From Herbaspirillum autotrophicum (GTDB lineage Bacteria > Pseudomonadota > Gammaproteobacteria > Burkholderiales > Burkholderiaceae_D), in the NCBI RefSeq assembly GCF_001189915.1, contig NZ_LFLS01000009.1, forward strand, positions 94,097 through 158,096: 64,000 bases of DNA, given 5' to 3'. Shown one piece after another: positions 19,503 through 30,903 of this stretch. The number at the start of each line of letters is the position of its first letter. Position 1 is the stretch's first letter. A program made the translations under genes and the position numbers. Below the pieces are notes generated by a model that worked only from the letters and a program-made list of their open reading frames with translations, was not told the origin of the DNA and did not search any database.

Positions 19503-20237
19503 ATGAACAACATCAGCCGCAAGTTGAATAACACACCGTTGGCAATCAAACTGGCCACAGGCGCTGCACTGGCGCTGGCCTTGATGTGGTGGCAGTCGAC
19601 GCTGCCCGGTGCATCGGCGGTTGCTGCCGAGACCGCCGTGACCATCGCCGCACCGGCCGTGGATTTGCCTGCCGCCGGTACGCGCAGCGCCACCATGGTG
19701 CTGGCCGGCGGTTGTTTCTGGGGCGTGCAGGGTGTGTTCCAGCATGTGCGCGGCGTCACCAATGTGGTGTCGGGCTATGCCGGCGGCAAGGCTGCCACGG
19801 CGCATTATGAGGAAGTTGGTTCAGGTCGCACCGGTCATGCCGAATCGGTACAAATCACCTATGACCCGACACAAATCAGCTATGGCAAATTGCTGCAGAT
19901 ATTCTTTTCGGTCGCGCATGATCCGACCGAATTGAACCGTCAGGGGCCGGACAGCGGTACCCAGTATCGTTCCGCGATTTTTGCCCAAAACGCCCAGCAG
20001 CATCAGGTGGCACAAGCGTATATCGCCCAGCTCGATGCAGCCCATGTGTTCAGGAAGCCGATTGCGACACGGATTGAAGACGGCCAGCAGTTTTATGCGG
20101 CCGAAGCGTATCACCAGAACTATCTGACGCTGCATCCGGACAATCCTTACATCGCCATCAACGACTTGCCGAAGATCGCCAACCTCAAGCGCAGTGCACC
20201 GCAGTTGTATCGTGAAGATCCGGTGCTGGTGCGCTGA
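19503..20237 (+). CDS. msrA: Membrane-anchored or secreted methionine-S-sulfoxide reductase MsrA
   Basis: Reduces methionine S-sulfoxide. A 244-aa protein with an N-terminal hydrophobic stretch (about residues 14-30) that serves as Sec signal or anchor, then the MsrA domain with Cys71 in LAGGCFWGVQ. Cys71 is the only cysteine in the whole protein, so there is no internal resolving Cys and reduction must come from elsewhere, presumably the DipZ thioredoxin domain. A good ribosome-binding site (AAGGAG) precedes the ATG. It is the last gene of msrB-dipZ-msrA. Confidence 0.95.
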   Translation: MNNISRKLNNTPLAIKLATGAALALALMWWQSTLPGASAVAAETAVTIAAPAVDLPAAGTRSATMVLAGGCFWGVQGVFQHVRGVTNVVSGYAGGKAATAHYEEVGSGRTGHAESVQITYDPTQISYGKLLQIFFSVAHDPTELNRQGPDSGTQYRSAIFAQNAQQHQVAQAYIAQLDAAHVFRKPIATRIEDGQQFYAAEAYHQNYLTLHPDNPYIAINDLPKIANLKRSAPQLYREDPVLVR

Positions 20238-20263
20238 AGCCGGCGTGTGCGGCGTCCGATGAG

Positions 20264-20298
20264 CAAAAACGACATGGCCCGCATCAGCGGGCCATGTC
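20264..20298 (-). terminator. Terminator of ilvD (minus strand), also between convergent msrA and ilvD
   Basis: A 12-bp stem GACATGGCCCGC and its complement with a 4-nt loop. On the minus strand it is followed by five Ts, so it best ends ilvD. Confidence 0.8.
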
Positions 20299-20336
20299 AG
20301 CTTACGCGGCGACGGCATTCACCGTCATCGCGCCAT

Positions 20337-22214
20337 TCAGCGTTGCAATTGCTTGATGTCACGCACCGCACCGCGGTCAGCCGAGGTGGCCAGTGCGGCG
20401 TAGGCTTGCAATGCCTGCGATACCACGCGCTGGCGATTGACCGGCTTCCAGGCTTGCTTGCCCTTGGCTTCCATCGCGGCACGGCGTTGCGCCATTTCTT
20501 CATCGCTGATCGCCAGATGCACGCGACGATTCGGGATGTCGATTTCAATCGTGTCGCCATCTTCCACCAGACCAATGGCGCCGCCTTCGGCGGCTTCCGG
20601 TGAGGCATGGCCGATCACCAGACCGGACGAGCCGCCGGAGAAACGGCCATCGGTGAACAGCGCGCACGATTTGCCGAGACCCTTGGACTTGATGTACGAC
20701 GTCGGGTACAGCATTTCTTGCATGCCGGGACCGCCCTTGGGGCCTTCGTAGCGGATGATGATGGTGTCGCCGGCTTGCACCACGTCGCCGAGAATGGCTT
20801 CGACGGCATCGTCCTGGCTTTCGAAGACGCGCGCCTTGCCGGTGAATTTCAGAATGCTTTCATCGACGCCGGCGGTTTTGACGATGCAACCGTTTACTGC
20901 CAGGTTGCCGTACAACACAGCCAGGCCGCCATCTTGGGAATAGGCATGGGCTTTGTCGCGGATACAACCGGTGCTGCGGTCCAGATCGAGACTGGCGAAG
21001 CGTTTCTCTTGCGAGAATGCAGTTTGGGTGGCGACACCGCCCGGTGCCGCGCTGAACATCTTGTGCACTGCCGGATCCTGGGTTTGCTTGACGTCGTTGT
21101 TGGCGATCGCTTCTTCCAGGCTCTTGCTGTGAATGGTCGGGCGGCTGGTGTCGAGCAAACCGGCGCGGGCCAGTTCACCGAGAATGCCGATGATGCCGCC
21201 GGCGCGGTGCACGTCTTCGATATGATATTTGTCGGTCATCGGCGCCACTTTGCACAGGCACGGCACGTGACGTGAAATGCGGTCGATGTCGGCCATCTTG
21301 AATTCGACTTCGGCTTCTTGCGCAGCGGCCAGCAAATGCAACACGGTATTGGTCGAGCCGCCCATCGACACGTCCAGCGTCATGGCGTTTTCGAAGGCGG
21401 CCTTGTTGGCGATGCTGCGTGGCAGGACCGAGTAGTCGTCTTGCTCGTAGTGACGCTTGGCCAGTTCCACGATCAGGCGGCCGGCGCGCAGGAACAACTC
21501 CTTGCGGTCGGCGTGCGTAGCCAGAATCGTGCCGTTGCCCGGCAACGCCAGACCTAGCGCTTCGGTCAGGCAGTTCATCGAATTGGCAGTAAACATGCCG
21601 GAACAGGAACCGCAGGTAGGACAGGCGGAGCGTTCGATTTCGGCCACATCGGCGTCGCTGATGGATGCATCACCGGCCTTGATCATGGCATCGATCAAAT
21701 CGATCTTGATGATTTTCTGATTGTCGCGCGGCTGGCCCGGAATCACGGTTTCCACCACTTTGCCGGCTTCCATCGGACCGCCCGATACAAACACTACAGG
21801 GATGTTCAGGCGCATCGCGGCCATCAACATGCCGGGGGTGATCTTGTCGCAATTGGAGATACACACCATGGCATCGGCACAGTGGGCGTTGACCATGTAT
21901 TCGACCGAATCGGCGATCAGTTCGCGCGAAGGCAGCGAGTACAGCATGCCGCCGTGACCCATGGCGATACCGTCATCGACCGCAATGGTATTGAATTCCT
22001 TGGCGACGCCGCCGGCCGCTTCGATTTCACGCGCGACCATCTGGCCCAGATCTTTAAGATGCACGTGGCCGGGTACGAATTGGGTAAAGGAGTTGACCAC
22101 GGCCACGATCGGCTTTTCGAAATCGCCGTCTTTCATGCCGGTGGCGCGCCAAAGAGCGCGGGCGCCGGCCATGTTGCGGCCGTGAGTGGTGGTGCGGGAA
22201 CGATATACGGGCAT
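20337..22214 (-). CDS. ilvD: Dihydroxy-acid dehydratase
   Basis: Dehydrates 2,3-dihydroxy-3-methylvalerate/-isovalerate in isoleucine and valine synthesis; Fe-S enzyme. At 625 aa it is of the long E. coli-like IlvD type. Cluster cysteines appear in [11 protein letters not shown] and [12 protein letters not shown]. Conserved blocks are [39 protein letters not shown] and [18 protein letters not shown] single-gene unit, read away from the secreted hydrolase gene. Confidence 0.98.
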   Translation of the reverse strand: MPVYRSRTTTHGRNMAGARALWRATGMKDGDFEKPIVAVVNSFTQFVPGHVHLKDLGQMVAREIEAAGGVAKEFNTIAVDDGIAMGHGGMLYSLPSRELIADSVEYMVNAHCADAMVCISNCDKITPGMLMAAMRLNIPVVFVSGGPMEAGKVVETVIPGQPRDNQKIIKIDLIDAMIKAGDASISDADVAEIERSACPTCGSCSGMFTANSMNCLTEALGLALPGNGTILATHADRKELFLRAGRLIVELAKRHYEQDDYSVLPRSIANKAAFENAMTLDVSMGGSTNTVLHLLAAAQEAEVEFKMADIDRISRHVPCLCKVAPMTDKYHIEDVHRAGGIIGILGELARAGLLDTSRPTIHSKSLEEAIANNDVKQTQDPAVHKMFSAAPGGVATQTAFSQEKRFASLDLDRSTGCIRDKAHAYSQDGGLAVLYGNLAVNGCIVKTAGVDESILKFTGKARVFESQDDAVEAILGDVVQAGDTIIIRYEGPKGGPGMQEMLYPTSYIKSKGLGKSCALFTDGRFSGGSSGLVIGHASPEAAEGGAIGLVEDGDTIEIDIPNRRVHLAISDEEMAQRRAAMEAKGKQAWKPVNRQRVVSQALQAYAALATSADRGAVRDIKQLQR

Positions 22215-22372
22215 GGCTACAGTCTCCGGGAGCTTGTGTATGGAATGGAATGCGAACTGATGGCTATAAGGCAGGGCGTAGAGTGCCTTGTCCCTGTTAC
22301 TGTGTAAAATATATTATTCGTTGCAGATTAAGATTTTTTAGATATTAATTGCCGGAAACCATGATGGCGGTT

Positions 22373-23236
22373 TCAGGGCGCGAATGCGGTAATTGCCTGT
22401 GGTGAAGCGAACATGGCGGTGGCATTGTGCCCGACGCCGGGTACTTCGATCAACCGCCAGTTGAATGGCCAGTTGTGCTGACGGGCAGTTTCCTGCGCCG
22501 CCGCAAAGGCACGCAATCCGCGGTCGTGACGATTCTTGCCCTGGGCATCGGCTTGCGGGCTGCGCGCCAGATGTTTGCTTTTGGTATCTTGCTGTCCCAG
22601 CAAGACGCTGACCGGTTGTGCCAGATAGGTGCGCAAGCGCTGTTCAGCCTCGCCGGCGTCACCCATGCCGCCAAAGCCGAAGGGCGCCGCCGTGTTCAGA
22701 TCGGGCAGTACCCAGGTCGAAGGATTGGCGAGCACGATGCGGCTGGCCGACAGGGGCACGAAGGCCGCGACGCGAGCCAGAAATTGCGCACCGGCCGAAT
22801 GGGCCAGCAGGGCATAAGGCATTTGCGGGCTGCCGGCGGCGCGTTGGGCCCAACTCACCAGCGCCGGAATCAGATCGACGGTGCGCGTGCCGGGCGTCGC
22901 CGGGCCTTGCTTGCCCATGATGCCGCCATACTGATAGAGATCACGCGGGAAGCGCGCTTTATCGAACAGCGGCGCGACCACGACGGCGCACAACTGATCC
23001 GCAAGCGGACGGGCATCGTCGCGATAATCGGCGGCATTGCGCTCTACGCCATGAAACACCAGCAACGCCAGGCGCGGTTCGCAGCTTGGCGGGCGATAGG
23101 TATAGACGGTCAGTGCGGTGTTACTGTCGAGCGTTACGCTCTGCTGCCCGTTGCCGTCAGGGACCGGCGCTGCGGTTGCCGCTGCTATGGCGAGGAGAAA
23201 CAGCGGGGAGAGCAGCAGGCTGGTCTGACGGCGCAT
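22373..23236 (-). CDS. Secreted alpha/beta-hydrolase-like protein
   Basis: A 287-aa protein with a Sec signal peptide (MRRQTSLLLSPLFLLAIAAATAA). It has an alpha/beta-hydrolase core: the oxyanion-region LLVFHGVERNAADY, nucleophile Ser147 in LLAHSAGAQF, and the putative His in GVGHNATAM. It resembles poly(3-hydroxybutyrate) depolymerase- and carboxylesterase-like exported enzymes, but the substrate is unknown. An upstream ATG at 23368 would put the signal peptide internally, so the start at 23236 is preferred. Divergent from queE. Confidence 0.75.
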   Translation of the reverse strand: MRRQTSLLLSPLFLLAIAAATAAPVPDGNGQQSVTLDSNTALTVYTYRPPSCEPRLALLVFHGVERNAADYRDDARPLADQLCAVVVAPLFDKARFPRDLYQYGGIMGKQGPATPGTRTVDLIPALVSWAQRAAGSPQMPYALLAHSAGAQFLARVAAFVPLSASRIVLANPSTWVLPDLNTAAPFGFGGMGDAGEAEQRLRTYLAQPVSVLLGQQDTKSKHLARSPQADAQGKNRHDRGLRAFAAAQETARQHNWPFNWRLIEVPGVGHNATAMFASPQAITAFAP

Positions 23237-23494
23237 CGTGGAATCCTTGTTGGCCGAGCCGGTTGCCCGCGCCTTGCAGGGCAATGGTAAGGAGGAACGG
23301 GGCTTTGAGCAATGTTTCGAACGGGAAATATTGTCGCGGCAGAGGCCCGGCAGCGGCGTGCATGCCACAGAAAGATGCCGGTGAACAGGCTATAATGTCG
23401 CCTGCAACCCACCCGTGCCGTGCTTGTTGTGCTTGTTTCGGCCATTATCGACATCAATATCAGCAGCTTTCGCTCGCTCAGTTCCCAGGCCATC

Positions 23495-24130
23495 GTGACT
23501 TACAGCATCAAAGAAATTTTTTATACCTTGCAAGGCGAGGGCACGCATGCCGGGCGCCCGGCAGTGTTTTGCCGTTTCAGCGGCTGCAATTTGTGGACCG
23601 GCCGGGAAGAAGACCGCAGCAACGCGATCTGTCAGTTTTGCGATACCGATTTTGTCGGCACCGACGGCGAGGGCGGCGGCAAGTTCAAGAGTGGCGATGC
23701 GCTGGCGCAGACCATCAATGCCTTGTGGCCGACGACCTATCCGGCCACCAAGTATGTCGTCTTTACCGGCGGCGAACCCTTGCTGCAACTGGATCAGGAA
23801 CTGATCGCCAGCATGCATGCTGCCGGTTTCGAGATTGCGATTGAAACCAATGGCACGATCCCGGTGCCCGAAGGCGTTGACTGGATTTGCGTCAGTCCGA
23901 AGATGGGCGCCGAACTGAAAGTGCATAAAGGCAGCGAGCTCAAGGTGGTGATTCCGCAGCAGAATCAATCGCTGGCCGACTATGAACAACTCGATTTTGA
24001 ACACTTCCTGTTGCAACCGATGGACGGTCCCGATGCCGCCCGCAATACCAGGCTTGCAATCGAACTGGTCAAGAGCAATCCGAAGTGGAAGCTGAGCATT
24101 CAGACCCACAAGCTGTTGCAAATACCCTGA
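23495..24130 (+). CDS. queE: 7-carboxy-7-deazaguanine synthase
   Basis: Radical SAM enzyme that forms 7-carboxy-7-deazaguanine in the queuosine (7-deazaguanine) pathway. A 211-aa protein starting with GTG (VTYSIKEIFYTLQGEGTHAG). Its Fe-S cysteines are in FCRFSGCNLW and, after the 14-residue spacing typical of QueE, in CQFCDTDF. FTGGEPLLQ is the SAM-binding GGE motif. The GTG start fits the family; upstream in-frame codons from 23420 are non-conserved. First gene of queE-queD-tadA-ldcA. Confidence 0.95.
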   Translation: MTYSIKEIFYTLQGEGTHAGRPAVFCRFSGCNLWTGREEDRSNAICQFCDTDFVGTDGEGGGKFKSGDALAQTINALWPTTYPATKYVVFTGGEPLLQLDQELIASMHAAGFEIAIETNGTIPVPEGVDWICVSPKMGAELKVHKGSELKVVIPQQNQSLADYEQLDFEHFLLQPMDGPDAARNTRLAIELVKSNPKWKLSIQTHKLLQIP

Positions 24131-24227
24131 ATCCGCATCACCGTCTTACCCTGTGCCGGCCGCGACCAGCGCAAGCAATTGCGGCCGCGCTCGCGTATCA
24201 TCGCATTACTTTAAAAGAACATTGTCC

Positions 24228-26188
<1,961 letters not shown>

Positions 26189-26208
26189 TCGTCAATCCGG
26201 GGGCCGGC

Positions 26209-26799
26209 TCACAGTGGCTTGACTTCGACCTTGATGCCATCGCGTTCGACCGTGATGGCGCCGGGTTCGAAACGCTGTCCCTTCAATTCCAGTTGTTCCG
26301 GCTGGAAAGTATAAATCGCATAATTCTTCAGGATCTGGTCTGCCGCGACGTTGCCGATGGCATTCAATTGCTGCGCATATTGCGCGGGCATGCCGGCAAT
26401 GTCGACGTTGTCCACGGCCGGCGCATCGAGCCGGATGGCGCGGGCGGCGGCGTCATACTTCAAGCCGCTGCTCATCGCCAGCACGCCCTTGACCGGTGCG
26501 CCGCCAAACAATTTGTTTTCGATCAGGGCATCGACCACCGTCGTCAGGCGATTCTTGCTTTCGTCCATGCGCAGGCGCGGATTGCTGAGGGTGACCTCGA
26601 ACACTTCCATGTAACGCAGCTTGCGCGGGAATTGCGGCGTCAGTGCAGTTTGCAGTTCATCTTTGCTCAAAGTGTATTCACTGGTCCAGATGTTATAGGC
26701 GGCATGGCTGGAAACGGCCGCGGCCAGTGCACCGATCAGAATCAGAAACGCCAGCAGCGGACGCAGCCAGCTCCGGTTATTGCAGAAAGACTTGCTCAT
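26209..26799 (-). CDS. DUF1439 (YceB-like) exported protein
   Basis: A 196-aa protein with an N-terminal membrane/signal segment (PLLAFLILIGALAAAVSSHAA) and no lipobox Cys. The rest resembles DUF1439, the fold of E. coli YceB (tubular lipid-binding-like). Blocks: YTLSKDELQTALTPQFPRKLRYMEVFEVTLSNPRLRMD and IYTFQPEQLELKG. A role at the envelope is likely; no specific function is known. It converges with ldcA. Confidence 0.8.
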   Translation of the reverse strand: MSKSFCNNRSWLRPLLAFLILIGALAAAVSSHAAYNIWTSEYTLSKDELQTALTPQFPRKLRYMEVFEVTLSNPRLRMDESKNRLTTVVDALIENKLFGGAPVKGVLAMSSGLKYDAAARAIRLDAPAVDNVDIAGMPAQYAQQLNAIGNVAADQILKNYAIYTFQPEQLELKGQRFEPGAITVERDGIKVEVKPL

Positions 26800-27158
26800 G
26801 TGATTGCCAGACAGGAATGAAAACAGGTTGGAGCGGCGGCGGCATCAAATAATTCCATCTGTTGCCCCGGAGTCGCAGGGTAAAACGATGTCAAAAAGAA
26901 ACTTGTTACGAGAAATAATGCTGCGTGCTTCCCCATGACGATAGTGCCATACTGAGTAACACTTGGTCCGCAATGTCCCTGGACAGCCAATCGCCCGATT
27001 GCGGATCTCCACCCGACGCAAGGTGCTGCTCAACGCTTGAGCATGACCCGGCAAGACAATACAGATAAGGCGGCGAGAAAGTTATCCACAAGGATGCACA
27101 CAGAATTTGTGGGTAAGCTTGGTGCCTGTGCAGGTGTTGCAACTCAAAGGAGCTCAGC
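26800..27158. other. Intergenic region with a pair of inverted DnaA-type boxes
   Basis: About 360 bp between divergent DUF1439 and RcnB-like genes. The notable content is TTATCCACA at 27082-27090, a perfect DnaA box, and TGTGGGTAA at 27108-27116, a one-mismatch box in the opposite direction. I see no gene or RNA here. Confidence 0.45.
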
Positions 27159-27560
27159 ATGAAGATAAAAAAACTAGTCGCTGCAGTCATCGTCTTGTCG
27201 CTGACGACAAGCGGAATGGCTTTCGCTCAGAATTACGGCGGTCGCAATGATGACGGACGTGGTGGTCCGCAAGGGCAGCGCAATGACAGGGACCAACGTC
27301 AGGGGCCGCAGCGTGATGATCGTCGCGGGCCGCCGGAGCGGGCCCGCATGGATGAACGCGGCGCCGGACCCAACCATGATTTCCGGCGCGGTCAGCGCCT
27401 GCCGCCAGAGTACCGGGGCCACCAATACGTGGTCGATAACTGGCGCGAACACCATCTGACAGCACCGCCGCGCGGCTATCACTGGGTGCAGACCGGCGGT
27501 GACTATGTGCTGGTGGCAGTTGCCACCGGCGTCATTCTGAACATGATTTTGGGTCAGTGA
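27159..27560 (+). CDS. RcnB-family periplasmic protein
   Basis: A 133-aa protein with a Sec signal peptide (MKIKKLVAAVIVLSLTTSGMAFAQ), an Arg/Gly/Asp/Gln-rich low-complexity middle (about residues 25-75), and the RcnB-like C-terminal motif GHQYVVDNWREHHLTAPPRGYHWVQTGGDYVLVAVATG. E. coli RcnB helps maintain nickel/cobalt balance, but most family members are uncharacterised and metal binding is not evident here. AAAGGAG precedes the ATG. Confidence 0.85.
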   Translation: MKIKKLVAAVIVLSLTTSGMAFAQNYGGRNDDGRGGPQGQRNDRDQRQGPQRDDRRGPPERARMDERGAGPNHDFRRGQRLPPEYRGHQYVVDNWREHHLTAPPRGYHWVQTGGDYVLVAVATGVILNMILGQ

Positions 27561-27693
27561 CCTTGAAATAAGGAGCGCAGGGCATATATGCGTAGCAAGG
27601 ATGAGATTGCGCGTTACCAGTTCTTTGCATGACGACCGGTATTGAAACTGGTCAGTTATACGAATCGTGAATATGCAATATTCTGAAATAGAA

Positions 27694-27723
27694 TTGGATG
27701 CAATTGAATCGTCGCGATATAGT
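27694..27723 (+). promoter_or_regulatory. Predicted sigma70 promoter of small RNA copy 1
   Basis: TTGGAT (27694-27699) and TATAGT (27718-27723) are spaced by 18. The predicted start, 7 nt downstream at about 27730, coincides with the first base shared with the second copy, which supports both the promoter and the RNA boundary. Confidence 0.6.
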
Positions 27724-27728
27724 GCATT

Positions 27729-27797
27729 TGTCTCCTCCAATTTCCTCCTAAAGAATTGGATTTAGCCCTCAGCCGCAAGGTTCGAGGGCTTTTTTTT
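27729..27797 (+). ncRNA. Small RNA copy 1 with anti-Shine-Dalgarno loop
   Basis: A transcript of about 68 nt is predicted. The 5' tail holds CUCCUCC. A first stem, CCAAUU (27737-27742) with AAUUGG (27754-27759), plus possible flanking U-A and U-G pairs, shows CCUCCUAAA in its loop, an anti-Shine-Dalgarno sequence like the 16S rRNA 3' end. A second stem, AGCCCUC/GAGGGCU extended by AGCC/GGUU, is capped by a GCAA tetraloop and followed by eight Us (terminator). An identical 69-bp copy lies on the other strand at 46901-46969. There is no coding frame. The layout resembles CU-rich-loop small RNAs such as the Neisseria sibling sRNAs that pair with ribosome-binding sites; relation to them is inference. 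Confidence 0.75.
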
Positions 27798-27904
27798 ACC
27801 GACGTTTTTTACCAGTGCAGCAATGTTGTTGTCGATGCAAAATGACAATGCAGGGGTTGAAAAGAATGTTGCGAGAAATATCACACGGGTTACCAGACAG
27901 GATC

Positions 27905-27934
27905 AAGCCCCGGCCATCAGCGACCGGGGCTTTT
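27905..27934 (+). terminator. Second hairpin terminator in the small-RNA intergenic region
   Basis: A 9-bp stem AAGCCCCGG/CCGGGGCTT with a 10-nt loop and four Ts on the plus strand. It lies 110 bp after the terminator of small RNA copy 1 and has no gene ahead of it, so it may end a second short transcript from about 27800. Confidence 0.6.
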
Positions 27935-28031
27935 GCGTTTGTGTCGTCCGATTGCGCGCAAAGGCGTTGTGGACACGGGAATTGTCCCCATCTGCGAAGC
28001 GAGGCGCCGTACAGTGGTTTTCCGTGATTAT

Positions 28032-28039
28032 TGTATAAT
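28032..28039 (+). promoter_or_regulatory. Extended -10 promoter upstream of ybiT
   Basis: TGTATAAT at 28032-28039 is a TG-extended perfect -10. The transcript would start near 28046 and carry a 47-nt AT-rich leader. No convincing -35 is seen. Confidence 0.5.
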
Positions 28040-28092
28040 GCGCGATTGGTCTCTAACAGTTTGATTTAATTAGAAAAAGATTATATTTAAGT

Positions 28093-29691
28093 ATGCTTTC
28101 CACCGCTAACATCACCATGCAGTTTGGCCCCAAGCCGCTGTTTGAAAACATCTCCGTCAAGTTCGGCGATGGCAACCGCTATGGCTTGATCGGCGCCAAC
28201 GGCTGCGGCAAGTCAACCTTCATGAAGATTCTCGGGGGCGATCTCGATCCCTCGGGCGGCAATGTCAGCCTCGATTCCAACGAACGTCTGGGCAAGTTGC
28301 GCCAGGATCAGTTCGCATTCGAAGAAATGCGCGTGCTGGACGTGGTGCTGATGGGGCATACCGAAATGTGGGCAGCGATGTCCGAGCGCGATGCGATCTA
28401 TGCCAACCCGGAAGCGACCGACGACGACTACATGAAGGCCGCCGAACTGGAAGCCAGGTTCGCCGAATACGATGGCTACACCGCGGAAGCGCGCGCCGGT
28501 GAACTGTTGCTGGGCGTCGGCGTGCCGATCGAGCAGCATCAGGGACCGATGAGCAGCGTGGCGCCGGGCTGGAAATTGCGCGTGCTGCTGGCGCAGGCCC
28601 TGTTCTCGAATCCCGATATCCTCTTGCTCGACGAACCGACCAACAACCTCGACATCAATACCATCCGCTGGCTGGAAGACGTGCTCAATGAGCGCAACTC
28701 CACCATGATCATCATTTCCCATGATCGCCACTTTCTCAATCAGGTGTGCACGCACATGGCCGACATGGATTACGGTACATTGAAAGTGTATCCGGGCAAT
28801 TACGACGAATACATGCTGGCGTCGTCGCAGGCGCGCGCGCAGCAATTGTCTGCCAACGCCAAGGCCAAGGACAAGGTCGCCGAACTGCAGGATTTCGTGC
28901 GCCGTTTCTCGGCCAACAAATCGAAGGCGCGTCAGGCAACTTCGCGTGCCAAGCAGATCGACAAGATCAAGGTGGAAGACGTCAAGCCATCGAGCCGCGC
29001 CAATCCTTTCGTGCGCTTCGACGGCGAAAAGAAACTGCATCGTCTGGCGGTGGAAACGCAAAGCATCGCCAAGAGCTACGACCGGCCGATCTTCAAGAAT
29101 TTCAACATCATGGTGGAAGCCGGCGAAAAGATCGCCGTCATCGGTGCCAACGGTATCGGCAAGACCACATTGCTGCGCAGTATCGGCGGCGATGTCAGCG
29201 GCCTGCATCCGGACAGCGGCCTGGTCAAGTGGGCGGAAAACGCCAACGTCGGCTACATGCCGCAGGATCCGACCGAAGAATTCGCCAAGGGCGAGACCCT
29301 GACCGACTGGATGGGTTACTGGACGCAGGAAGGCGACGATGATCAGGCAGTGCGTTCGATCCTCGGCCGCTTGCTGTTCTCCGGTGATGACGTCAAGAAA
29401 TCGGTGTCGGTCCTGTCAGGTGGTGAAAAAGGGCGCATGATGTATGGCAAGCTGATGCTCGGCCGTCACAATGTCATGCTGATGGATGAGCCAACCAACC
29501 ACATGGATATGGAATCGATCGAGTCGCTCAATATTGCGCTTGAAAAATATGCCGGCACCCTGATTTTCGTGTCGCACGACCGTGAATTCGTGTCGTCGCT
29601 GGCAACCCGCATTTTGGAAGTCAAGGAAAACGAGATCATCGATTTCCATGGCACTTACGAAGAATATCTCGCCAGCCAGGGAATCGAATAA
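28093..29691 (+). CDS. ybiT: ABC-F family ATPase YbiT
   Basis: A 532-aa ribosome-associated ABC-F protein with two ATP-binding cassettes and no membrane domain. Cassette 1: Walker [10 protein letters not shown], degenerate signature [10 protein letters not shown], Walker [14 protein letters not shown] charged linker (about 240-310) follows, and cassette 2 has Walker [10 protein letters not shown], signature VLSGGEKGR and Walker [12 protein letters not shown]. The APGWK signature marks the YbiT subgroup. ABC-F factors ease ribosome stalling or give antibiotic protection; YbiT has been tied to stalling at particular peptide motifs. It may share upstream regulation with the neighbouring small RNA region. 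Confidence 0.95.
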   Translation: MLSTANITMQFGPKPLFENISVKFGDGNRYGLIGANGCGKSTFMKILGGDLDPSGGNVSLDSNERLGKLRQDQFAFEEMRVLDVVLMGHTEMWAAMSERDAIYANPEATDDDYMKAAELEARFAEYDGYTAEARAGELLLGVGVPIEQHQGPMSSVAPGWKLRVLLAQALFSNPDILLLDEPTNNLDINTIRWLEDVLNERNSTMIIISHDRHFLNQVCTHMADMDYGTLKVYPGNYDEYMLASSQARAQQLSANAKAKDKVAELQDFVRRFSANKSKARQATSRAKQIDKIKVEDVKPSSRANPFVRFDGEKKLHRLAVETQSIAKSYDRPIFKNFNIMVEAGEKIAVIGANGIGKTTLLRSIGGDVSGLHPDSGLVKWAENANVGYMPQDPTEEFAKGETLTDWMGYWTQEGDDDQAVRSILGRLLFSGDDVKKSVSVLSGGEKGRMMYGKLMLGRHNVMLMDEPTNHMDMESIESLNIALEKYAGTLIFVSHDREFVSSLATRILEVKENEIIDFHGTYEEYLASQGIE

Positions 29692-29763
29692 TACTGATTC
29701 CCGAGAGGCACCCGGATCACCCTGTCGACCAGGGGATCCCACACATTTTTTGAGATGGTGGCC

Positions 29764-30903
29764 ATGCAAGCTACAGCAATCAAGGTTGTCGAATTCGAAC
29801 AGCCGCATATGGAGACAGGCAGCAGTTGTACTGCCAATGCGTGGGCGCGGGTTGCAGCGACGCCGACGGCGGCGGAGCGAACTGCGCTCAAGCAGGACAT
29901 CAGACGTTTGCTCAAGGAAAAGCAGGCGGTACTGGTGGCCCATTACTACGTTGATTCCGATTTGCAGGATCTGGCTGAAGAAACCGGCGGCTGCGTTTCC
30001 GATTCGCTGGAAATGGCGCGCTTCGGACGTGATCATCCGGCACAGACGCTGGTGGTCGCAGGCGTGCGTTTCATGGGCGAAACCGCCAAGATCCTGAGTC
30101 CCGAAAAACGTATCCTGATGCCGGACCTGGACGCAACGTGCTCGCTCGATCTGGGTTGCCCGGTCGATGAATTTACCGCTTTCTGCGACGCCCATCCGGA
30201 CCGCACCGTGGTGGTGTACGCCAACACCAGCGCTGCCGTCAAGGCGCGCGCCGACTGGATGGTGACATCTTCCATCGGTCTTGAGATCGTGGCGCATCTG
30301 CATGCCCAGGGCAAAAAAATCCTGTGGGCGCCGGACAAGCATCTCGGTGGCTACATCCAGCAAAAGACCGGCGCCGATATGTTGTTGTGGCAAGGCTCCT
30401 GCCTGGTGCACGACGAATTCAAGGGGGTCGAGCTGGAGCTGCTGCGCAAGGAACATCCGAACGCCAAGATTCTGGTGCATCCGGAGTCGCCGGCAGCAGT
30501 GGTGGCGCAAGCCGACATGGTCGGTTCCACATCGCAAATGATCGCCGCCGCGCAACAACTTGATGCGCGCGAATTCATTGTCGCCACCGACAACGGCATT
30601 CTGCACAAGATGCGCATGGCCGCGCCCGGCAAAGTGTTCTATGACGCCCCGACCGCCGGCAACAGCGCCACCTGCAAGAGCTGCGCGCATTGCCCGTGGA
30701 TGGCCATGAACGGTTTGCAAAACCTGCATCATGTGCTGCTCACCGGCAGCAACGAAATTCACGTCGATCCGGCGCTCGGCCGCAAGGCCAGTGTCTGCAT
30801 CGACCGCATGCTGGATTTCGCGGCGCAGAAAAAAGCCAATGTACGTCCGTCCGCCGATCTGGCGAATGAACAAAAACTGTTTGCAGGAATCGGTCCAGCA
30901 TGA
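29764..30903 (+). CDS. nadA: Quinolinate synthase
   Basis: Condenses iminoaspartate with dihydroxyacetone phosphate to quinolinate in NAD synthesis; a 4Fe-4S enzyme. About 379 aa. Blocks: [69 protein letters not shown] and the C-terminal Cys motif [13 protein letters not shown]. The ATG at 29764 is favoured since GAG lies about 9 nt upstream; an ATG at 29755 is possible. It overlaps nadC by four bases. Confidence 0.96.
   Translation: MQATAIKVVEFEQPHMETGSSCTANAWARVAATPTAAERTALKQDIRRLLKEKQAVLVAHYYVDSDLQDLAEETGGCVSDSLEMARFGRDHPAQTLVVAGVRFMGETAKILSPEKRILMPDLDATCSLDLGCPVDEFTAFCDAHPDRTVVVYANTSAAVKARADWMVTSSIGLEIVAHLHAQGKKILWAPDKHLGGYIQQKTGADMLLWQGSCLVHDEFKGVELELLRKEHPNAKILVHPESPAAVVAQADMVGSTSQMIAAAQQLDAREFIVATDNGILHKMRMAAPGKVFYDAPTAGNSATCKSCAHCPWMAMNGLQNLHHVLLTGSNEIHVDPALGRKASVCIDRMLDFAAQKKANVRPSADLANEQKLFAGIGPA

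Larger units (their letters stand above)
27561..28092. other. Intergenic region holding small RNA copy 1 and the ybiT promoter
   Basis: About 530 bp between the RcnB-like gene and ybiT. It holds, in order, the small RNA with its promoter, a second orphan terminator hairpin, a CCCCAT-containing element (27986-27991) reminiscent of heat-shock promoters, and an extended -10 promoter (28034-28039). No protein frame here looks real. Confidence 0.6.

Noticed and set aside
22215..22372. Riboswitch or attenuator upstream of ilvD
   Set aside because: Only AT-rich promoter-like sequence; no leader peptide with runs of branched-chain codons and no hairpin pair.
24131..24227. preQ1 riboswitch near queE/queD
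   Set aside because: No compact pseudoknot-like pattern or conserved preQ1 core was visible ahead of either gene.
27771..27790. tRNA-like T-arm motif GGTTCGA in the small RNA
   Set aside because: No acceptor, D or anticodon arm can be folded around it; it is part of the terminator stem.
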